This document shows, one piece after another, positions 25,974 to 33,178 of a stretch of 49,400 nt of DNA (its first letter is position 1; the number at the start of each line of letters is the position of its first letter). Made by a program: the position numbers and the translations under genes. The notes below the pieces were generated by a model. It was not told where the DNA came from. It saw only the letters and a program-made list of their open reading frames with translations, and made no database searches. Source of the DNA: an uncultured bacterium (GTDB taxonomy: Bacteria > Vulcanimicrobiota > CADAWZ01). Location of the stretch: NCBI GenBank assembly GCA_902790465.1, contig CADASF010000024.1, forward strand, positions 1 to 49,400. Reading direction: 5' to 3'.

Positions 25974-28829
25974 ATGATAAAAAAGAAAAAAGGTGTATTT
26001 TTAATTTATGTACTATTTACAGCAATATTGATAACTGTCTTTTTATTGACAGCAGTAAAAAATATGCACAATAGCTATTTTATCACAAATAAATTTACTG
26101 GTGAAAATAAAGCATATTGGGCTGCAGAAGCTGGGCTTCAATATTGTGAATACAAATTAAAAAACGATTTAACTTGGCCTTTTTTAGATAAGAATGGTCT
26201 AGGTAATAACACACCTGGTACAGAAGAATTCGGAAAATTTAAAGTAACCTCTTCTTTTGAAAATAATAATAAAGGGTATTACATACATGGTATATCCGAC
26301 ACAGATGAAGAGGAATTTTTCATTTACTTTTCAAAAAAAGAATCAAACACTGATATTGATTTAGTTCCAACTTCTTTTCCTTCAGAATCAAAAAATTTAT
26401 CATATTGTTCCTATAATTCAATAAATGAAGAAAATTTACTTAATTTTACAAAAAGTAATAAAATAGAATATTCTGATGTTGAATATACTGTAAGTAAATC
26501 TCCTTTATATAAAGCAATCATAATAACACCTGGTATATATATAATCTCTGACGGAAGATGTAGAAACTATAGAACAGCCATTGAAAAAATGTTTATAGCA
26601 GACTATGGAAATACCTATGGCGGTGGAGTATATGCTGGTGGAGAAATAAATATAGGATTGATAAATCAAAACAATAGATTTAAAGTAAATCAAGTGTCAA
26701 ATTCAAGACCAAAAGTCTATTGCAAAAAAAATGTAACAATAAATAGAAATAGCGACTGGACTAATATGCCATTTTTTGAAACAATAACAAACAAGAAATT
26801 AGAATTTCCTTTTCCATGTAATATTGCGGATGGCACTCTATATCTAAACAATAGATTTGATATAAATCAACAAATTCACAACAGTAAATATCACACTGTA
26901 ACAACTATATCAAATAATGGCAATGCTAATAAAGAAAATAATACTTTTAAACAAAAATATGGAATACATATAGAAGACTATAAAGATTCAGATGACAGCC
27001 TCTTTCCACAAGTGAGTTGGAATGATGTCGAAGCAATAAAAAAGCGTGAAGAAGATTCATTGACAACTGATGGAAAAAAAGCCCTCAAAAATATTCCAAG
27101 TGGAAGTTATGTTGCTATATTTAATGATGATGAAGGTCAAAGAAAATATGAATTAGTTCATATTCCATACAATCTTTTAAACGAAAACGGAGAATTAGAC
27201 AAAAAAGGGTTAGAAGTATTGGAAAATATAAAAACAAGATTTGAAACTAACATAAAAAAAGTTAAAGAAAATAGAGACAATTATTATAAGGCTAGAAATG
27301 GTAAGGTATATTTAACTGACAAAGCAGTAGAAGAAATAAACGAATACGAAGCTATATTAAAAAAAATGGAGACAAGAACTGGACTTATAGAAGTTTTTGC
27401 TTCAGAAGTTGGTGGTTCAGTAATACAACCTTCTTCTGAAACAAATGAATTAAGTAAAATATTTTCAATAGATACTGTTGACATAGTAAATATTACAGAT
27501 ATCAAAAAGAAAGATCCTAAAGCAATGATAAGAGATGATGAATCAACAAATGTTGAAGAAATAGATGATAAAAAACTAAAAATCAGCTATGAAATCAAAA
27601 AAACTCCTGTAATAACATTAAAAAAATCAGCTTCAACAGATGGAAATTTTAATTTATTGACACTAAAAATTAACAATACAGACAATGGTTTTACTTGCGA
27701 AGCAATAACAAATACTTCAACAGATTTGGTTATGAGTGAAAAAATAACAGGATTTAACGAATCATATGTTCTTGCCAATAACAATATTTCTAATGAGGAC
27801 AAAGGAGTATATGACAATCTAATAGCAGGTGATTCAGTAAATTTATATTCAGATGGAAATGTTATCATAAATGGAAAATTGTCAGGAAAAGGTCAAATTT
27901 TTTCAAAAAAAAGTTTGTCTTTTAAAGCAGGTACGGCATTAAATAATAATGAATATAGAGAAGAAGATAAAGAAAAAAGCACATGGAAAACCAAATATTA
28001 TACTGAAAAAGAAAATGTTGGTGAAATAAGCAAAATCGCAGCCTATTCAAGAGCTTCAATAACTATGTCCCCTCCTGAAGGAGAAAAAGAAGAAAACTTA
28101 AATGAACTTCACAATAAAATTAAAAACTTGTTGACAGGAAAAGATTCTACTGGAGAAAAAACAATAAAAGAAAACGGTGTTTCTGGTACTACAATTAAAG
28201 ACATATTGAATAATATCTTATACAGTAATGTAAGTGTAAATGAAAAAGATTTAACAAGAGTAGCTTCAAAAATAGTTATATCACATGTTGATCCAAAAAA
28301 TTATGCAGCAACCGAAGTATCATTAACTTCAGAAATAGTAATGAATGACTTAAAAGAAGAAATTCCTTTGTTGACATTGATGAGAAAATATTATGGTTTT
28401 GAAGACAGAGAAGCAAGAGATTATCTTGAGGAAATAATACAAGAAAACTATAATTATGATGAAGAAAAAAATCTATTTAAAATGCCCAAAAAATATGATG
28501 ATATTGTAATTATGTCTTCAAGAAGTTCTTCAAGTTTTAGTGGCTTGATATATGCCTGTGGTGGTTTTAAATGTGATGCAAAAAACAATAATATTGTTAT
28601 AAATGGAACTATTGTTTCGTACGGTGCAGATCCCTCCTCTTATTCTCCTGGAACTGGAGGAGGATTAAAAGAAGACGATCTAACAAATGTAGGAGCTGGA
28701 AATATTGAAATTAAAAATTGCAAAGATTTCACAGTTGTATATGATTCTACAGACCTTGCAACATTTGTTCATAAAAATTCTTCAAAATTGCCAGTGCATT
28801 TATCGAATATATATTCTAACAAATTGTAA
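25974..28829 (+). CDS. Giant PilX/GspK-like pilin lacking Glu5 (K2)
   Basis: This 951-residue prepilin starts MIKKKKG-VFLIYVLFTAIL, without Glu5. The PilX signature is AYWAAEAGLQYCEYKLK. Like K1 it has VYAGGEINIGLINQNNRFKV, then AGDSVNLYSDGNVIINGKLS, MRKYYGFEDREARDYLEE, and YACGGFKCDAKNNNIVINGT near the C-terminus, ending NIYSNKL. The beta-helix-like blocks are shared, while the region 380-560 differs most from the paralogues. The predicted product is exported, held by its N-terminal helix and exposed. Neighbours J3 and K3 are on either side. Confidence 0.82.
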   Translation: MIKKKKGVFLIYVLFTAILITVFLLTAVKNMHNSYFITNKFTGENKAYWAAEAGLQYCEYKLKNDLTWPFLDKNGLGNNTPGTEEFGKFKVTSSFENNNKGYYIHGISDTDEEEFFIYFSKKESNTDIDLVPTSFPSESKNLSYCSYNSINEENLLNFTKSNKIEYSDVEYTVSKSPLYKAIIITPGIYIISDGRCRNYRTAIEKMFIADYGNTYGGGVYAGGEINIGLINQNNRFKVNQVSNSRPKVYCKKNVTINRNSDWTNMPFFETITNKKLEFPFPCNIADGTLYLNNRFDINQQIHNSKYHTVTTISNNGNANKENNTFKQKYGIHIEDYKDSDDSLFPQVSWNDVEAIKKREEDSLTTDGKKALKNIPSGSYVAIFNDDEGQRKYELVHIPYNLLNENGELDKKGLEVLENIKTRFETNIKKVKENRDNYYKARNGKVYLTDKAVEEINEYEAILKKMETRTGLIEVFASEVGGSVIQPSSETNELSKIFSIDTVDIVNITDIKKKDPKAMIRDDESTNVEEIDDKKLKISYEIKKTPVITLKKSASTDGNFNLLTLKINNTDNGFTCEAITNTSTDLVMSEKITGFNESYVLANNNISNEDKGVYDNLIAGDSVNLYSDGNVIINGKLSGKGQIFSKKSLSFKAGTALNNNEYREEDKEKSTWKTKYYTEKENVGEISKIAAYSRASITMSPPEGEKEENLNELHNKIKNLLTGKDSTGEKTIKENGVSGTTIKDILNNILYSNVSVNEKDLTRVASKIVISHVDPKNYAATEVSLTSEIVMNDLKEEIPLLTLMRKYYGFEDREARDYLEEIIQENYNYDEEKNLFKMPKKYDDIVIMSSRSSSSFSGLIYACGGFKCDAKNNNIVINGTIVSYGADPSSYSPGTGGGLKEDDLTNVGAGNIEIKNCKDFTVVYDSTDLATFVHKNSSKLPVHLSNIYSNKL

Positions 28830-28861
28830 ATATTTATGAGAAAATTTTAAAAAATTTGATT

Positions 28862-28890
28862 CTAACTTTTACGGTAAATCCAAAAGTTAG
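28862..28890 (+). promoter_or_regulatory. Hairpin in the K2-K3 spacer
   Basis: ctaactttt (28862-28870) and aaaagttag (28882-28890) form a 9-bp stem with an 11-nt loop, just before the ribosome site ggag of K3. It may tune read-through or translation between the two giant pilin genes. There is no T-run, so full termination is unlikely. Confidence 0.35.
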
Positions 28891-28912
28891 GAGAAAAAAA
28901 TGGAGATACATT

Positions 28913-31900
28913 ATGGTAAATAAGAAAAAGGGTGTGTTTTTGGTATATGTTCTATTTACAGCAGTACTGATAAGCGTTTTCTTAATAACCGCAGTATCTG
29001 ACATGCACAATAGTTTCTTTATTACCAAAAAATTTAATGGAGACAATAAAGCATATTGGGCAGCAGAAGCTGGCATTCAATATTGCGAATACAAATTAAA
29101 ATCAGACTTAGGTTGGCCTTTTTTTACAGCCTCAAAAACAAGTATAACAAGCACAGGTACAGAACAATTTGGAAAATTTCAAGTAACCTCTTCCTTAAAA
29201 GACAATGGAAATGGTTATTATGTCCATGGAACATGTGAAGAAGAGGCAGAAGAATTTTGTGTGTATTTTTCAAAAAATGTTCAAAAAACAACATTAAATG
29301 GAGAAGATGTAAATAATATTGTCCCAAATGAGTTTCCTTCTGAGCCTTCAAACTTATCATATTGTTCATATACATCAATTAAAGAGACAGATGAAAGCAA
29401 TAACACTGATGATGAATTTAAAGATGTTATTTATTCAAAATTAAATTTCATTGTCAGTAAAGAGCCCACTACATATAGGGCAATTATAACATCTCCTGGG
29501 GTATACATAGTTTCTGACGGAAGATGTGGAATGTATAGAAGTGTTGTTGAAAAAATGTTGATAGCAGACTACAACAATAAATGTGGTGGAGGATTATATG
29601 CAGGTGGAGATGTCAAAATAAATCTCTCAGGAAATAATTCTAATTTTAGAGTTTCCCAAACATCTAATTCAAAACCTGAAATTTATTGCAAAAAAGATAT
29701 GGAATTATTGAGACAATATTTTAACAACGGATCAAAAGATATAACAAAATATGCTTTCCCCTGCTCTATTATAAATGGAACGATATATTTTGGAGAAAAT
29801 TTTGACATAAATGATCAAATTCTAAATTATAGCAAAAACATAAAATCAACCGATATAAATGGACAAGATAAATTCTTAAAAGAAAATGGAGTAAATCTTG
29901 AGCAATATACAAATGCAACAGACGGACAGTTTCCAAAATTGACTTGGGAAAATATAGAAAAGCTAAAAGATAAACAAGAAGATATTACAACAATAAAAAG
30001 TGGAACTTATGTAGCTATATATGAAAGCTCTCTAAAAAGCTATTCTCTATTTAGATTAGGCAAAAGCTACATGGACAGAAATGGAAATTTTGATGAAAAA
30101 GAATTTGAAACAGATATGGAATTAGCTCGAAACGGAGCATTAAAAGATTTTTATAACTTCTTTTATGGTACTGGTACAGGAAAAGACGACGGCAAAAAAG
30201 ACGATGGCAAAAAAGACGATGGCAAAAAAGACAACGGCAAAAAAGATGACGGTGTAGATGCAGTTAGTGGTCCTCCCTCTATCATTCAACCTGGTCCAAA
30301 CGGTAATAAAGACGACAAAAAAGATGATGATAAACAAGGCTCAGGCTCACATACTGATAGACCTAAAGTTAGGGATAATATACTTTATATAAAAAAGGAC
30401 AAAGATATAAGTCCATTGATCGCAATAGTAAATGACAATGATTTAGAAAATATAAAATACAGCGGTATAGACATATTTAACTTTGGCGATTTCGGTTCAA
30501 ACAATCTAAATTTTGGTGACTTTGGCTTAAATAATGTTCCAAACATCGGTGTTTCAGGATCAAGCACAGGCGGAGGAGGCAACGGAAGTAATCCAGCTGA
30601 AATTACAAGTCCTGTAGGAGCTGTAACAGGTTTACCTAATCTTCCAGCTGGCGGAAATAATGGTAATGGAGGCAATGGTGGAAATGACGGACCCAGTGGC
30701 GGAATTGGACCAGGTGGGGTTCAACAATTAAATGGAACAAAAGAAAGAAATATTTTAAACCAATTAGTTCGCAACACAGATGGAGAATTTATCTGCTCAA
30801 AATATGAAACAAGTAGCATATTTTCAATAGATACAGTAAAACTATTGTCTGACGAAGCTGTCAGCAAAAAACTCAATATAAAAGAAGAAAAACAAGATGA
30901 AGAAAATAAAGATGAAGAAAATAAAGATGACAGTGCTAATATAGAAAATGATGGAAGTACATATACACCTATAATAGGTCTTCACAAATCTGTAAAATTA
31001 GAACCTATTGAAGTTGTAACAAAAGATGGTAAAAAAACACAAGAATTTTTCAATTTGATAACTTTAGTTGCTGAACGTGATGAAGAAGAACATGAAGATG
31101 AAATAAGAGATGAAACAACTGGAGAAGTAACAGGACACACAACTTCAACAGAATTAAAAAATATAAAACTTCATCTTTCACAAAATACATCTACAGATTT
31201 AGTATTTGCGAAAAAAAATGACGGTGTTTCTGAAAGAAAAACACTTATGCAAAGTAATGATAATTCAGAAACAAAAACAAAAAGTATAGTTTCTAATGAT
31301 GACAGTGTAATGCTATATACGGATGGTTTTATATCCATAAATGGAAAATTATCTGGAACAGGTCAAATATTGTCAAACGGAAGTGTATATTTTAGAGCAG
31401 GAACTCAATTAAATGCAAATACAACAAGTTCAAAATTGACATCAGAAAGTAGCAAAGTAGGTATATACTCACATGGTGTTATAAAAATGGATGTAGCAGA
31501 TGTAAATGGAACTTGTTCAGAATTGAATAAAGAAATAAAAAATCTATTAAAGGGAGAATCTGCAGACAATTACAACAAAATAGCCAATAAGGTACTTGAA
31601 ACTCCAATAACAGTTAAGAAAAAATCAGGAAACTTCACAATATCAATAAACAACAAAGAAAATTTTGAATTATTGAAAGAAGCATATATTAGAGTTGCAG
31701 AAGACATAGCAGTAAGCGAAGGTACACTCTCTTTAAAACAATTTATGAGGAAATATTACGGTTTCAGTGAAAGAGAATCGAGAGATTATTTAGAAGAAAT
31801 CGTTAAAACTAATGCTATCTACTCCAATAATATGTATAAAATGCCAACAGATGCAAATGAAATTGATGTTAATTCAAAAAATCCTTCAAGTTTCAGTGGA

Positions 31901-32233
31901 ATAATATATGCATGTGGTGGATTTTATTGTAACCCTGGAACTGGAAATGATGTAGTAATAAATGGAATATTAGTTACTTATGGAGCCGATCCAAAATCAG
32001 GACTTCCTGGTTCAGGAAATGGATTGAATGATGAAGATTTACTAGAAATCAAAAATAAAGACGGTTCAACAATTTATAATTTTGAGAAAAACCCTGGTGC
32101 TGTTATAGTAGATAACTGTAGAAATTTTTCAATAGTATATAATTCAACAGATTTATCAAACTTTCTCGAATTATGTTCAGGAAATAAATTGCCTGTAAAT
32201 TTGACTTGCGTATATTATAATAAATTATATTAA
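28913..32233 (+). CDS. Giant PilX/GspK-like pilin lacking Glu5, with low-complexity inserts (K3)
   Basis: I start at ATG 28913 (MVNKKKG-VFLVYVLFTAVL), which has tggaga eight bases upstream; an upstream in-frame TTG would add an unlikely leader. The product is 1,106 residues, the longest of the family, with the signature AYWAAEAGIQYCEYKLK. In the middle it carries tandem DDGKK units, then a Gly/Asn/Pro-rich stretch with FGDFGSNNLNFGDFG and GGNNGNGGNGGNDG. These look like flexible spacers inserted in the shared fold. The C-terminal blocks KYYGFSERESRDYLEE and YACGGFYCNPGTGND are kept, ending VYYNKLY. Confidence 0.82.
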   Translation: MVNKKKGVFLVYVLFTAVLISVFLITAVSDMHNSFFITKKFNGDNKAYWAAEAGIQYCEYKLKSDLGWPFFTASKTSITSTGTEQFGKFQVTSSLKDNGNGYYVHGTCEEEAEEFCVYFSKNVQKTTLNGEDVNNIVPNEFPSEPSNLSYCSYTSIKETDESNNTDDEFKDVIYSKLNFIVSKEPTTYRAIITSPGVYIVSDGRCGMYRSVVEKMLIADYNNKCGGGLYAGGDVKINLSGNNSNFRVSQTSNSKPEIYCKKDMELLRQYFNNGSKDITKYAFPCSIINGTIYFGENFDINDQILNYSKNIKSTDINGQDKFLKENGVNLEQYTNATDGQFPKLTWENIEKLKDKQEDITTIKSGTYVAIYESSLKSYSLFRLGKSYMDRNGNFDEKEFETDMELARNGALKDFYNFFYGTGTGKDDGKKDDGKKDDGKKDNGKKDDGVDAVSGPPSIIQPGPNGNKDDKKDDDKQGSGSHTDRPKVRDNILYIKKDKDISPLIAIVNDNDLENIKYSGIDIFNFGDFGSNNLNFGDFGLNNVPNIGVSGSSTGGGGNGSNPAEITSPVGAVTGLPNLPAGGNNGNGGNGGNDGPSGGIGPGGVQQLNGTKERNILNQLVRNTDGEFICSKYETSSIFSIDTVKLLSDEAVSKKLNIKEEKQDEENKDEENKDDSANIENDGSTYTPIIGLHKSVKLEPIEVVTKDGKKTQEFFNLITLVAERDEEEHEDEIRDETTGEVTGHTTSTELKNIKLHLSQNTSTDLVFAKKNDGVSERKTLMQSNDNSETKTKSIVSNDDSVMLYTDGFISINGKLSGTGQILSNGSVYFRAGTQLNANTTSSKLTSESSKVGIYSHGVIKMDVADVNGTCSELNKEIKNLLKGESADNYNKIANKVLETPITVKKKSGNFTISINNKENFELLKEAYIRVAEDIAVSEGTLSLKQFMRKYYGFSERESRDYLEEIVKTNAIYSNNMYKMPTDANEIDVNSKNPSSFSGIIYACGGFYCNPGTGNDVVINGILVTYGADPKSGLPGSGNGLNDEDLLEIKNKDGSTIYNFEKNPGAVIVDNCRNFSIVYNSTDLSNFLELCSGNKLPVNLTCVYYNKLY
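30182..30252 (+). repeat. 15-bp tandem repeats encoding DDGKK units
   Basis: Four to five head-to-tail copies of the 15-bp unit ggcaaaaaagacgat, with small third-position changes, encode a charged linker in giant pilin K3. In-frame gain or loss by slippage would change linker length. Confidence 0.9.
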
Positions 32234-32241
32234 TAAAACCC

Positions 32242-33159
32242 ATGGGAAATACTAATAACAAAATGAAAAAAAAAGGATTTACTTTATTTGAAACATTAAT
32301 ATCAACAATAGTATTTGGCATCATAATGATATTAATGTTTCAAATGTCGTCTGCTTTTTTTAATCTATTTACAAAATCAAGTTCTAAACAATCAATAAAT
32401 AGTAAATTCATAAAAGCATATACTCAAATGCAAAAAGATTTTTCCATAAGTGATTCAAAATCAATGTATTCTTACAAGAATTACAAAATTAGCAAAGAAG
32501 AGAACTTATTAGATGTAGGTGCAAGATGGATTGCCTTACCTATCCCAACAGATAATGAAGGAACAATTCAAGGCTCTGGTAATTCTTTTGAATGGTCAAG
32601 AATTTGTATTTATTATTTGAGTTGTTCAAAAAATTGTAAAGAATGTCAAAATAAAAAAAATGTTAAAATATTAAAATGGAAAAAAGAGAATCAAGATAAA
32701 TACAGGTATTGTTCTGATAAAGAATTGACAAGACTTGTATATGACTATAAAGGTCCGAGCAATCCTTATATTTTTGCTCGTGTACTATCTGCTATATGTA
32801 AAGATATTTCTAAATATACTCTAAATAATAAAAATGCAAAAGAACTTCCAGGTTACAATTCAGAGAAAAAATATACAATAGATACTTTCAATAAAGGTGA
32901 TGAAAACAGTGGACAAGTTGTAACAATTAAACTCTTAGACCACAAAATAATAGCAACAGATATATTTGATATGGAAATAACTCAAAAAAGCAATAATGTA
33001 AAAATAAATCTTTCCTCTATAAGAAAAGAAGAGATAAAAAAAATACTAAAATATGGATATGAAGCTACTGATTTTACAGAAAAAGATGCTAAAGGCAAAG
33101 AAAAATATTCTGAATATATTGATAAAATAGAATTTTTAATAAATACAAATAACAGCTAA
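32242..33159 (+). CDS. PulJ-like minor pilin with four-cysteine motif (J4)
   Basis: This 305-residue prepilin has KKKG-FTLFETLISTIVFG, the only J copy with Phe at +1, and Glu5. The start may be ATG 32242 or ATG 32263; both leave a basic leader. The cysteine cluster is slightly shorter, CSKNCKEC, with RYCSDK following. The globular part is longer than in J1-J3, with an insertion before the late block HKIIATDIFDMEI. It lies 8 bp after K3 and 19 bp before K4, continuing the operon. Confidence 0.85.
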   Translation: MGNTNNKMKKKGFTLFETLISTIVFGIIMILMFQMSSAFFNLFTKSSSKQSINSKFIKAYTQMQKDFSISDSKSMYSYKNYKISKEENLLDVGARWIALPIPTDNEGTIQGSGNSFEWSRICIYYLSCSKNCKECQNKKNVKILKWKKENQDKYRYCSDKELTRLVYDYKGPSNPYIFARVLSAICKDISKYTLNNKNAKELPGYNSEKKYTIDTFNKGDENSGQVVTIKLLDHKIIATDIFDMEITQKSNNVKINLSSIRKEEIKKILKYGYEATDFTEKDAKGKEKYSEYIDKIEFLINTNNS

Positions 33160-33178
33160 AGTCTATGGAGGTCTATAT

